DNA from: Ichthyophis bannanicus
Taxonomy: Eukaryota; Chordata; Amphibia; Gymnophiona; Ichthyophiidae
Direction of reading: 5' to 3'
DNA: 64,000 nucleotides
NCBI GenBank assembly: GCA_033557465.1
Contig: CM066041.1
Location: 153,797,532 to 153,861,531 of the forward strand
The position numbers and the translations under genes are program-made. This document shows, one piece after another, positions 54,178 through 63,738 of this stretch. The notes beneath the pieces were generated by a model. It did not search any database, had not been told where the DNA came from, and worked only from the letters and a program-made list of their open reading frames with translations. Position 1 is the stretch's first letter. Each line of letters begins with the position of its first letter.

Positions 54178-54860
54178 TGGGCCTGATTCTGCCCCACGAA
54201 TAGTGGGGCTGTACATCCCAGTGGGACGTGCAGCTCTGTTATTCTCATGGGCTTTATGCTGGCAACGAGGCTCCCCGCACATACAGGGCCTCTGTGCAGG
54301 GAGTGCTGGACGGGGGTGGGCGAGGGAGGGCTATGTGCTGGGACATACAGGGCCGATTCAGATCATGGCCCTCAACATCCTGCATCTGGAGGCTAGCCTT
54401 GCTACTTATTCCACCTTGGAGGTAGAATAAGGCACGGTGAAGACAGCAATAAGGCCTGGCAGCCCCCCAGCAGCACAGGGGCCGCAGCAGGTGGGTCCCC
54501 TCCGTCCAATCGTGGTCCTGACAGGCCCCACCGAGGGTTGGGCGGTGGGGAAAGGCAAGTTTGCAGGCTGGCAGGCTTTCGGCGCTCCTGATGGGTGTCC
54601 CGGTGCCATGGCGACAGGACACTATAGCACCGGCACACTAGCAGGAGCATGGGTGGGCTGGCAGTGCTGCCGTGAGGACATCTCCCGCAGGCATTCAGGG
54701 GCATGTTGGGCTGTCTTAGTGCCTGAACCTGCAATTGCAGGAACGTCTTGCTCCCACGGAGCAGAATCTAGTACAATCTGGACCCGTCCTGTTTCTGGAC
54801 AGCTGGGCGTGCCCCTTACTGAATCAAGGCTCCACATATATAACACATTATTGTTAACTC
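54178..54860. repeat. GC-rich dispersed repeat (family 2, divergent copy)
   Basis: Opens gggcctgattctgccccacg and shares the attctg...cacgaatag beginning with 26733 and 5793. It has palindromic gtgccatggcgacaggacac and ggtgggctggcagtgctg segments. Its ORFs on both strands arise from GC-rich composition. No function assigned. Confidence 0.45.
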
Positions 54861-55327
54861 TGTAAAAAAACAGTTTGTAGTTGAGGGGCTGCAGTGGGAT
54901 ATAGTAAAATATGACAGATCGTAACCAGAAATATAACAGGGGTGTTCTAATATGACTACTCAATTCATGCTCCGTGAGTAGGAAAATACCTGTAAGAATC
55001 TTTTTTCATAATAATGCCTTAACATACATTTTTGACCAGTTGAGATATTGAAAAGAAAGCAGACTGGTCAAAAATATTATATATATAATGTTTTCATTTA
55101 ACCATTTTGTTAGCATGTTTATAGCATTTTTTCATGCATCACTGATGTTGCCATTTTCATCTTCCCTTGATGGCTCTTTTTTTTACTTCTGCTTTTGTTT
55201 TTAGTTTTTGAGAAATTGATTGAGTTACTAGTCACTTTTAATAATGCATACTAATATTGGCATTGAAATTACATTTGTGTATGATTTTTTTCCAAGATAT
55301 GCTTTTCAATTATCTTTTTTTTTTTTT
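54861..55327. other. No gene; AT-rich
   Basis: AT-rich sequence with ttttttacttctgcttttg-like runs and no supported feature. A T tract at 55316-55329 borders the SINE. Confidence 0.4.
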
Positions 55328-55545
55328 TTAGTGCCATCAAGTCAGTGTTGACTCATAGCAACCCAGCTACCTCTGGGTTTTCTTGGCAATGTATCACTGG
55401 AAGTAGATTGCCAGCCTTTTCTTCCGAGGCAATGGAGGGTAAAGTGACTTGCCTAAGGTCACAAGCAGTGCCAGTGGGAATTGAACCCTTGATCTTCTGG
55501 ATACTAAGCAGTTGCTCTAACCACTAGGCTACTCCTCCACTCCTT
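55328..55545 (-). repeat. tRNA-derived SINE
   Basis: Minus-strand head: agtagcctagtggttagagc (A box), then a B-box-like region near 55476-55490 (plus gggaattgaaccct). Body on the plus strand: gtgccatcaagtcagtgttg and gggttttcttggcaatgtat. Same family as 51183-51400. Confidence 0.72.
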
Positions 55546-55565
55546 TATCTTTAGACCGCTACTAT

Positions 55566-55760
55566 TTATTTTATTTATTTATTTACAATTTCTTATATAC
55601 CGCACTATTCGGCATCAGCGCGGTTTACATGGAACAGAAAAATCAGAACGTGTACATAGGTCTGAGTTTACAAATAACAGGATAGTAAAACTTGGATAAC
55701 CAGGGGAAACTATTTACACACTGGAGTCATTAACTTTGTGTATAATTTATATGCATATAT
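55566..55760 (-). repeat. L2-type LINE 3' end fragment
   Basis: Plus-strand tttatttatttatttacaat, then taccgcactattcggcatca and gcgcggtttacatgg: the reverse complement of the L2 tail at 59050-59130. Confidence 0.6.
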
Positions 55761-56345
55761 GAATTACCCTTTGGCATCATCCACTGTCAGTTTATATATT
55801 TTCAAGTTTATATATTTTCAAGTCTCTAGTCAGTATTTCAATACAAGTTGTTTCTTTCAACTTATAGTTATCAGTTTAAACATCAGTTTCTTGTAATTCT
55901 TCTATTTAAATATCAACATAAGATATATAATGATTTAATTATATAACCTGTTGGACTATTATGTTTTTATTTTTAATTCTCCCTCAGGTCAATTTGTTTT
56001 TAATTTTATTTTAATCCATCGATTTATCATTATATATGTAAGCATAATTTTTGACACCCACCCTTTCACCAGATCACTGTTTCACTCTTTTACCATTCTG
56101 ATGCTTTTCATGTCTGTAGATTCATTTTGATATTTTAATTTTTCATCTTTCATGGTTTCCTGACTCTTCAGTTGGGTATGTCATTTAATTATCCATTTTT
56201 GAGTACATATTGTATGCTGATTTAATTGTCATTTAATTATCTATTTTGTCATTTAATGTCATTCATTTTTGAGTACATATTATATGTTGATTTATTTGTA
56301 TTGTATTTATTACATTATATTATTATATATGTCTGATTTTATTAA
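55761..56345. other. AT-rich stretch, small internal duplications
   Basis: Contains the direct repeats caagtttatatattt (55792 and 55803 regions) and tcatttaattatc...ttttgagtacatattatatg (56182-56220 and 56228-56290). No gene. It may be the body of the element whose end is at 56352. Confidence 0.4.
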
Positions 56346-56351
56346 TTAGTT

Positions 56352-56396
56352 GCCCCTGACGCAGGCACACAATGCCAAAACACGGCTGTGTTGGGC
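56352..56396 (+). ncRNA. Hammerhead-ribozyme-like motif (decayed, tentative)
   Basis: The order fits a short-stem hammerhead. Stem I is GCCC (56352-56355) with GGGC (56393-56396). The core is CTGA then CGCA. Stem II is GGCA (56364-56367) with TGCC (56373-56376), then AAAA. Stem III is ACAC (56380-56383) with GTGT (56388-56391), and T at 56392 is the cleavage-site base. Two departures from consensus: an extra C in the CUGANGA core, and AAAA for GAAA. A sister copy at 35795 retains GAAA but has lost stem I. Such ribozymes occur in Penelope-like elements; this copy is probably inactive. Confidence 0.35.
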
Positions 56397-56462
56397 TTAA
56401 TAAAATTTGTCGCTGTTGATATTATTCCCCTGCTCTTTGTTTTACTTTGCTTTTATTTTTTG

Positions 56463-57023
56463 TGGAGGTATCACTTTTATTTTTCTTTTGTTCCTGATGT
56501 GATATTTATCCAATCAATATTTGTGTAATTGAAATCATCCATTACTACTGAGTTGCCAATTTTGCTAGCTTCCCTAATTTCTGATAACATTTCATCATCT
56601 GTCTGCTCATTCTGTCCAGGCGGATGGCAGAAAACCCCAATTACTATTTTCATCCTCTTCAGAAATGGAATTTCAATGGCATATTTTGTTTCCAGCAGAA
56701 CATTTTTTCTATTTGACTCAATACTCAACATATAGCACTATCCCTCCACTAATTTGGTATCAATTGGTTATCCTCCTTCCACCAAGTTTCTGAGATGCCT
56801 ATTTTATCTATCACTTCATTCAGTGCTATATATTCTAACTTCCATCTTATTTTTTAAGATTCTAGCATTTGGATGGGGACATATCAAGGTATGTTTGCTT
56901 CAATTTATAACTTTCATTGCAGTTGGCAGGAATAATTTGCAAACTTTTTATCTCTTACCGTTCTTTATTTAAAGACACCTGGGCTATTATAGCCTTTATT
57001 ACAACTTCTCTATCGGGATGCCT
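56463..57023 (-). pseudogene. CR1-B LINE endonuclease fragment (left of D3)
   Basis: The minus frame 56731-56477 contains KYAIEIPFLKRMKIVIGVFC, then HPPGQNEQTDDEMLSEIREA and DFNYTNIDWI, the CR1-B endonuclease as at 31560-31330. It continues upstream (56760-57000) with decayed 5' sequence and is then split by D3. The remainder follows at 63736. Confidence 0.72.
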
Positions 57024-57175
57024 TAATTTCCCTTTCCTTATCGTCCCTCCAGTCTAGTCCCGAACCTCTGGGTTTTGCACCTCCTCTCGCAGCTTGGAGA
57101 CTGAGCATGTCACTCTTTTGGTGACACCGGTATAAATAGTCCAGGGACCGCCTCCTTGCTCCAGTAATCTCAGGC
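57024..57175 (+). repeat. D3 left inverted terminal repeat
   Basis: Contains ccctccagtctagtcccgaa, actgagcatgtcactctttt and ccagggaccgcctccttgct. The reverse complements occur at 63565-63735 (agcaaggaggcggtccctgg, aaaagagtgacatgctcagt, ttcgggactagactgg). Confidence 0.88.
57131..57137 (+). promoter_or_regulatory. TATA box candidate in D3 left terminal repeat
   Basis: ccggtataaatagtccaggg: a consensus TATAAAT about 750 nt upstream of the Gag start, inside the terminal repeat and therefore present inverted at the right end. Promoter function is inference. Confidence 0.5.
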
Positions 57176-57883
57176 GCCAAGCAGCTGGAGGAGGTGTGAG
57201 TCCTAGAGGTTTGGGACTCGCTAGAGGAATGATTAAGAAGTAGTTAGAGTAGGTTTAAAAAAAAAAAAAAAAGGGTACTTGTCCCTTTAAATTGGTGATT
57301 CTATTTGTGGTGATCTTATAGTTTTAAGTTTACTGAGGCTGCCCCCCTTCTCCCCCCTCCCTGAAGCACTGGTGGTCAGACAGGGAAGAGTGTGGGAGTT
57401 GCGTTTGGGGTCTCCAGCTCCCGATCCCCCTGAGCGGGTGAGGAGCTGTAGAGACGGGATGCTCGGGCCGCACACAGAGGAAGGCCAGGCTGAGCCGGGA
57501 CAGTGAGGGTACCGGCGGCTCGATCTCCGGCGCCTCAATCCCTGACGTATAGCCACTGAAAGGAGGCTAATCACGGGGGCCTGAAGCGATACTTTGACGG
57601 CGCCGGATAAGGTAAGCACCCTAGCGGCCAAAGAGAGCCAGTGTGTTGGCTCGGTGGTGAAGTGTGCAGTAGGTTGTAAGCGGGCAGGCCCGGACCGTGT
57701 GGCGGCAATGCGGGAAACTGGGAAAAGCTAAAATTGTTCTTCACGGGCTGTTCATACGATTTTGATTCTTTCGGCAGCTATAGCACAAGTTTGAACAGTA
57801 ATTAACTGGACTTTCGTTTTGGGGGGAAAAAAAACGGAGGTGAGTTTTTGGTTGGAGTTTGGTTTGAGTGTCAGGATAATACA

Positions 57884-58290
57884 TATGCCGTCTCAGTCTA
57901 TTTGCCTCCTTTGTGGGCCAGAAGAGGGTCGGTCTTGGAGGCTGTGCACAAGAAGCGACCGCAAAAGAAATGGTAGAGGAGAGTGGAACAGAGAAGTTAA
58001 GGGATACTTCGGTCTCAACTGAACCTCCTTCTCCGTCTGTGTTACCCCAGGAGCCAGTGCCGGGGCCCTCCACGGCTCCAGATATACTTTCTCCCCAACC
58101 TACCTTACAAGGGGGGTTGGTGGCAATATTCTCAGCGGATTTTATGGCACTGCTCCAGCAGGCTCTCGGGGGGACTGGTTGTGGGTTGGCAGAGCCTGCG
58201 GGGGAGGGTGTGCTGGGGTCGAAGCGCCCTGGGACTCCACTAGATAGGGCAGTGAGTAATGTCCCGGTTAAGCACATATTAGTAATATTG
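57884..58290 (+). pseudogene. D3 Gag-like protein, N-terminal part
   Basis: From ATG 57884: MPSQSICLLCGPEEG, a C-x2-C start, then a frame change into 57913-58293 (EEPSPSV..., Pro/Ser-rich linker; FSADFMALLQQALGG). An L2 fragment cuts it at about 58290. Gag continues at about 59140. Confidence 0.5.
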
Positions 58291-59140
58291 TAAGAGCAGT
58301 ATATCACAAAATACGCTCCCTTAGACACCTTCGATCCTTGCTAGAGCCAGACGATTTTAGAACCATCTATCAGGCGCTAATCATACCTCATTTTGATTAT
58401 GCGAACTCAATTTTACAAGGTCTTCCACAAACCACCTTACACCCACTTCAAATGGCTATGAATGCTGCAGCTAGAGTCCTTCATGGAGCTTCCCGGAAAG
58501 ACCATATCTCACCTATTCTAAAACATCTTCATTGGCTCCCAATTCAAAGTAGACTCACTTTCAAAATTTTACTAATTACATTCAAAGCCTTCAAAGAACT
58601 CTCATCTTCATCAATATCAGACTTGATCCAAACACCACCCCTCAATAGAGACAGAAGGTCAGTAACACTCAATACTCTGTTAGTCCCTAAATCAATATCA
58701 CAGTGTACCAAAACTACTTCAGACAGGGCCTTTTTATTCTGTGCACCAAGGTGTTGGAATAGCCTCCCTCAAAACATCCGAGCAATACCAGACCTTTTGC
58801 AGTTTCGCAAAGCTTTGAAACACTACCTCTTCCTTTTATCTTATCCAGTAAACAATAAAGACATCTCAACCAACCCACAGACCTTCCACTCATACACATA
58901 CAATACAGATACCCCACAGACCACATACACACAAAACTGAAGCCATGATGATATTATGACTATGTTTATTAATTATATACCCTGTTATCCGAGTTATACT
59001 CTCCTGTTTTCTGTAAACACAAAGTACTGTTGAATTGTGTATCTCACTGTTTTTTGTGAACCGCGCTGATGCCTAATAGTGCGGTATATAAGAGTCTATA
59101 AATAAATAAATAAATAAAATAAATAAATAAATAAAAAGCC
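58290..59140 (+). mobile_element. L2 LINE fragment inserted in D3 Gag
   Basis: The frame 58338-58940 (200 codons, intact) is the L2-clade ORF2 C-terminus: IIPHFDYANSILQGLPQTTL, HPLQMAMNAAARVLHG, ISPILKHLHWLPIQSRLTFK, FLFCAPRCWNSLPQNIRAIP and FRKALKHYLFL. The 3' end, accgcgctgatgcctaatag then gcggtatataagagt, is followed by an aaat microsatellite (59100-59134). D3 reading sequence continues directly after. Confidence 0.87.
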
Positions 59141-59159
59141 TAAGCTTCTGACGGATAGG

Positions 59160-60089
59160 ATGGAGCAGGCTTTGGTCTTGGAGGATCAGTCTGAGAATTT
59201 CGAGGACTTGGAGACAGAGCAGGACCTGGAGGAAGGTGAGATCATGGAGCCGGAGGACCAGGCAAGAGTGGTCCGCGTGTTCTGGCATGCAGAACTCTCA
59301 GCGCTTATCACAGAGATGCTGAAGGCATTGAACATGCCGGCAGCAGGTCAGGTGGAGGATACCACTTTGGAGGATCCTTTGTTACAGGCGGTTCGAAAGT
59401 CCAAAAGAGCTTTCTCAGTACATAGGGTATTTAAGGAAATGATTCAGGAGGAATGGGACGTGCCGGAGGCGAGCCTGAAGGGATCCAGAGTGATGGCTCA
59501 TCTCTACCCGTTGGAAGAACCGGATAAGGAACTTTTTAAATCTTCTAAGTTAGATGCAGCTGTGTCGATGGTCACTAAGAAGACTATGATTCCCGTGGAA
59601 GGAAGTGCCGCTCTTAAAGATACACAGGATAGGAGGCTAGACACTTTGCTAAAGCAGGTCTTTGAGGTTAATGCACTGTCCATGCATGCCTCCATTTGTG
59701 GGACATGTGTGGCAAGGGCTTGTCTTAGATGGTCCCAGAGGATTAAGGGTCTGCAGGTAGAAGAGACGGTCGAAGAGGCATCCCGGATGGAGTCAGTGGT
59801 GGCGTATTTAGCAGATATTCAGTATGATCTGATTAGAGGTCTTTCAAAGAGTATGGCGTTGGTGGTGGCGGCGCGCAGATACCTGTGGCTGCGTAATTGG
59901 GCGGCGGATGGGGCCTCGAAGTCAAGGCTTGGTAAGCTCCCTTTTAAGGGCAAGCTCCTTTTTGGAGAAGAGCTGGACAAGTTAGTAAAAGACCACGGAG
60001 AGTTTAAGGATGAAAGGTTGCCAGAGGACAAACAAAAGCAGGGTCGTCCTGTGGCGCCTTCCAAGAATCAGCAAAGGGAGTTTCATTGA
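59160..60089 (+). pseudogene. D3 Gag-like protein, main part
   Basis: A 309-codon intact frame. Acidic N-terminus (EDQSENFEDLETEQDLEEGE), then a helical domain: VFWHAELSALITEMLKALNM, AHLYPLEEPDKELFKSSKLD, SMESVVAYLADIQYDLIRGL-like and MALVVAARRYLWLRNWAADG. It ends Lys/Gln-rich. VAARRYLWLRNW is the counterpart of IGARRIAWLQASD in D1. The ATG at 59160 lies just after the L2 guest, so the native protein began upstream. Confidence 0.75.
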
Positions 60090-60229
60090 TTTCATCCATC
60101 GAGATTTTGTCAATTTCAGAGAGGGCGATTTCATTATAGATCCCAAGGGGTTCCGGGGAGGTTTTGGAGCCTCCTCCCCACCTACCCTCAAGAAATCGCA
60201 ATGAAATGAGGGGGGTCCAGGCAGGTTTA

Positions 60230-61240
60230 ATACCTGTAGGGGGTCGTCTGAGGGAGTTCAACCCTGCCTGGGCCCAAATAACATCTGATTACTGGGTGTT
60301 GGAAGTAGTTCAAAAAGGTTATGCGCTCGAGTTCCAACGACCAGTGGTCAACGCCTTCGTGCAGTCGCCATGCAGAGTGAGATCAAAACTATCGGCAGTC
60401 TGAGAGACTTTGGAAAGGTTGCTAGCCCTCAAAGCAGTGGTGCCGGTGCCGGCAGACCAATGCGGATGCAGTCGGTACTCAGTATATTTCGTGGTTCCGA
60501 AAAAGGAGGGAACCTTAAGGCCAATTCTGGATCTCAAGAGTGTAAACAGGTGTCTCAGAGTTTCGCATTTCTGCATGGAAACTCTGAGATCAGTCATAGT
60601 AGCGGTGCGGCACGGAGACTACCTCACGTCCTTGGATCTTTCGGAAGCATATCTTCACATACCAATCAGATTAGAGCATCAGAGGTTCCTTTGGTTTGCG
60701 GTGCCCATGGGGCATTTTCAGTTCCAGGCTCTGCCGTTTGGTTTGGCAACAGCGCCGCGTACCTTCACCAAGGTCGTGGTGGTGGTGGCGGCAGCACTGC
60801 GCATGGAAGGGGTATTCGTGCACCCTTACCTAGACGATTGGCTGATTCGGGCAAAGTCAAAGGAAGAAAGTGAAGTAGCTACCCGCCGAGTGGTACAATT
60901 CCTTCAGGGCCTAGGGTGGGTAGTCAGTGTTTCAAAGAGCAAATTGAAGTTGTCGCAGGAGTTGGAATATCTGGGGGCCCGCTTCGATACAAGAAGCGGC
61001 AGAGTGTTTCTACCGCACTCCAAGGTCCAAAGTCTTTGGCTTCTTGTTCGAGTTTTCCTGGAAAACAGGGAGCCCTCGGCGTGGCACTATTTACAGCGGT
61101 TGGGAACAATGGCGGCCATGCTCAAATTGGTGCTGTGGGCCAGGACCCACATGAGGCCACTGCAGAGAGCTCTGCTCAGAAGATGGTCACATCAGTCAGA
61201 TCACTTGTCACAAAGGCTGGTCTGTCCTTGGGAGACATGA
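60230..61240 (+). pseudogene. D3 reverse transcriptase
   Basis: 60230-60400 gives the N-terminal segment (REFNPAWAQITSDYWVLEVV, QKGYALEFQRP). After a frame change, 60410-61240 (276 codons) reads YFVVPKKEGTLRPILDLKSV, YLTSLDLSEAYLHIPIRLEH (motif A), QALPFGLATAPRTFTKVVVV (B), HPYLDDWLIRA (C, catalytic DD) and LEYLGARFDT. The DIRS-type RT is nearly whole; this is the best preserved RT of the three DIRS copies. Confidence 0.88.
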
Positions 61241-61282
61241 CAATCTCTGCAGTGGTGGCTAGATCCAGAGTGTCTAGAGAAG

Positions 61283-61631
61283 GTGATGCCTCTGGAATCG
61301 CCGGATTGGAAGCCGTTGATGACGGATGCAAGTCTGTTTGGCTGGGGGGCACACTTCGAAAGGCAGTTTGCCCAGGGTCAGTGGACAGAACAAGAAAGGT
61401 GTTGGTCAATCAATAGGTTGGAGCTAAGGACAGTCACTCTAGCACTAAAAGCCCTTCAGCAGCCTCTGCAAGGCAGTGCGATCCCAGTGCTGTAAGAAAA
61501 CGCCACGGCGGTGGCCTATATTAATCGTCAAGGCGGTACCAGCAGTGTGGCTCTCGAAGAGGAAGCGGAGGAGCTTCTGAGCAGGGCTGAGTTGCATCTG
61601 GAGGCATTATCGGCAGCACGTGTAGCGGGGG
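61283..61631 (+). pseudogene. D3 RNase H
   Basis: The frame 61283-61495 gives KPLMTDASLFGWGAHFERQF, then INRLELRTVTLALKALQQPL. The next part (61496-61620) continues with ENATAVAYINRQGGTSSVAL after a stop at 61495. TDAS, LEL and the ...TAVAYIN strand are the RNase H core. Confidence 0.78.
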
Positions 61632-61907
61632 GTGGACAACGTGACAGCCGATTTTCTGAGTCGAGTCAAAGTAGATCCAGGAGAGTGGGTGCTACATAAG
61701 GAGGTTTTTGACTTGCTGGTGCATTGCTGGGGCCCTCCGGTAATGGACCTCATGGCAACATTTGCATCGGCGAAGGCAGAAAGATTTTACAGCAGAAGAC
61801 GAGAAAGGATGTCGGAAGGTTTGGATGCGCTGATGCAAAGGTGGCCAGAGGAGCAGCTCCTTTATGTATTTCCTCCATGGGTGGAGGTTGAGTTCTGCAG
61901 TGGATAG
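61632..61907 (+). pseudogene. D3 Dam-methyltransferase-like domain
   Basis: MDNVTADFLSRVKVDPGEWV, then PPVMDLMATFASAKAERFYS, GLDALMQRWPEEQLLYVFPP and a stop after WVEVEFCSG. The D.MAT...AKAERF...GLDAL...W....Y.FPP spacing equals that of D1 and D2. Confidence 0.62.
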
Positions 61908-61979
61908 AGCATCACAGGGGTCAGGTAATACTGATCGCGCTGGACTGGCCAAGGAGACCATGATATGCCGACCTAATGC

Positions 61980-63141
61980 GGCTACTGGTGGAGCCTCTGT
62001 GGAAACTGCCGGTCGGGAGAGATCTGCTGGTGCAGGGTCCGTTAAGTATGCCTCAGGTGGATCGGTTCTCGCTTACGGCTTGGCTCTTGAAAGGGCAAGG
62101 TTGACGGCCAAGGGTTACTCAGCAGCGGTGATTTCTACCTTATTGAGCTCCAGATGTAGATCTACTTCAGTGGTGTATATCAGAGTTTGGCGTCTGTTTT
62201 TTGTCTTGGTACGTAGATAGGCGAGTGAGGGCGTTAAGCGCCTCTGTTCTGTAGATTTTGTCCTTTTTGCAGGATGGTTTTGACAAAGGCCTAGCGACAT
62301 CATCTCTATGAGTTCAGTTGGCGGCCCTTTCGTGCTATCGCGGGAAGGTGCAAGGGATGGTGCTTGGGGCACATCCGGATGTGAAAAGGTTTTTACAAGT
62401 GGCGTCACTATTGAGACCACAATGCAGAGCAGCGGTTCCGGTGTGGGACCTCAGCTTAGTGTTGGAAGCGTTGGTAAGAGAGCCATTTGAGCCATTGGCT
62501 AAGGCGACTTTGAAGGATCTTACACTGAAAGTGGTATTTTTGGTTGTTATTTCTTCAGCTAGGAGGATTTCGGAGTTGCAGGCCTTGTCGTGTAAAGAGC
62601 CCTTTTTGACATTTTATGACAAGAAAGTTGTTTCGAGAACGGTGCCTTCCTTTTTACCTAAGGTAGTCTCGGTGTTTCATGTGAATCAGGTGGTTTCTTT
62701 ACCAATGTTTGAGAGAGCTGGCAAGGGTAACTCTAAAGGACGGCTGCATCGGTTGGATGTCAGTAGGGCATTATGGAAATATTTGCAGAGAATGGCTGTG
62801 CTCCGCAAGATGGACAGATTGTTTGTGGTGTTCGGGGGGCCAAACAAGGGGAGCCGGCATCAAAGTCTTCCGTTGCTAGGTGGATTAAGGAAGTGATTGC
62901 GTCGGCGTAGATTGTGAAGGGCAAGGCAGTTCCGAAGGGCTTACGAGCCCATTTGACTAGGGCACAGACGGCTTCTTGGGCGGAGTTGAGTTTAGTGCCA
63001 GCAGTCGAGATTTGTAAGGCGGTGACCTGGTCGTCATTGAATTCTTTTGTCAAGCATTACCGTATTGATGTTCAGGCGGAAGGGGACACGAGGTTTGGAT
63101 CGGCAGTGCTTCAGGCTGGTCTGGCAGGTCCCTCCCGATAA
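61980..63141 (+). pseudogene. D3 tyrosine recombinase, frameshifted
   Basis: N-terminal part in 61864-62220 (SVLAYGLALERARLTAKGYS, VVYIRVWRLFFV). Catalytic part 62318-62896: VWDLSLVLEALVREPFEPLA, R in SSARRISELQAL, then FLPKVVSVFHVNQVVSLPMF. After a frame break near 62890, 62914-63141 gives H-x-x-R in RAHLTRAQTASWA and Y in FVKHYRIDVQAEG. All catalytic residues of the family are present, though in different frames. Confidence 0.83.
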
Positions 63142-63162
63142 AGTGTTCACTGCTCTTACATC

Positions 63163-63275
63163 CTCAGAGGTTCGGGACTAGACTGGAGGGATGATAAGGA
63201 AGATGAAATTAGACTTACCTGCTAATTGTTGTTCCTTGAACTCCAGTCTATTCCCGCATCCCTCCCTGCTGTAGA
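63163..63275. repeat. D3 internal complementary region
   Basis: gaggttcgggactagactgg, then agggatgataaggaagatga, is the reverse complement of the left terminus (57025-57080). aattagacttacctgctaat, then ccttgaactccagtctattc, is the reverse complement of the right terminus (63685-63735). Confidence 0.88.
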
Positions 63276-63559
63276 GTGTTGGATGATAGCCTGAAGCAAG
63301 AGGAGGGGTCACTGTTGGTTGCGGTCCATTCTGGGAGTGAGGGTGAGAGCGGGCTTAGCAGTATTGCTGGTGCCTACTACGAGGTTCTAGGAAAAGGGTG
63401 AGGCAAGCCTAAGCAGGAATATAAATAAGGGTTGCCTGGTAGATTGACGGATAACTTGGTTAGTTATGTAAAAATAATGCAGTTATACAGTTATACATTT
63501 ATGTAGTTCTAAGGTTTAAGGCAACAATATCTACTTACTTATTGCTCTGGTGAGTCTGC
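63276..63559. other. D3 3' non-coding region
   Basis: Between the internal complementary region and the right terminal repeat; no ORF of note, with AT-rich words from 63450. Confidence 0.5.
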
Positions 63560-63738
63560 TTTGTCAATAGGTTACTGGAGCAAGGAGGCGGTCCCTGGAC
63601 TATTTATACCGGTGTCACCAAAAGAGTGACATGCTCAGTCTCCAAGCTGCGGAAGGAGGTGCAACACCCAGAGGTTCGGGACTAGACTGGAGTTCCTCAA
63701 GGAACAATAATTAGCAGGTAAGTCTAATTTCATCTTTA
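63560..63738 (-). repeat. D3 right inverted terminal repeat
   Basis: Partner of 57024-57175. It ends ggaacaataattagcaggta then agtctaatttcatcttt, the right-end-only extension that the internal region copies. Confidence 0.86.

Larger units (their letters stand above)
57024..63738 (+). mobile_element. DIRS retrotransposon D3 (divergent lineage)
   Basis: 6.7 kb including an L2 guest at about 58290-59140. Left inverted repeat from about 57025, right to about 63738, internal complementary region 63163-63275. Same domain order as D1 and D2 but only distantly related in sequence and with different termini. It inserted into a minus-strand CR1-B whose two parts flank it. Element ends are certain to about 10 bp only. 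Confidence 0.9.

Noticed and set aside
58338..58940. Intact 200-codon ORF as a host gene.
   Set aside because: It is the L2 ORF2 C-terminus followed by an L2 tail and microsatellite, inserted in D3 Gag.
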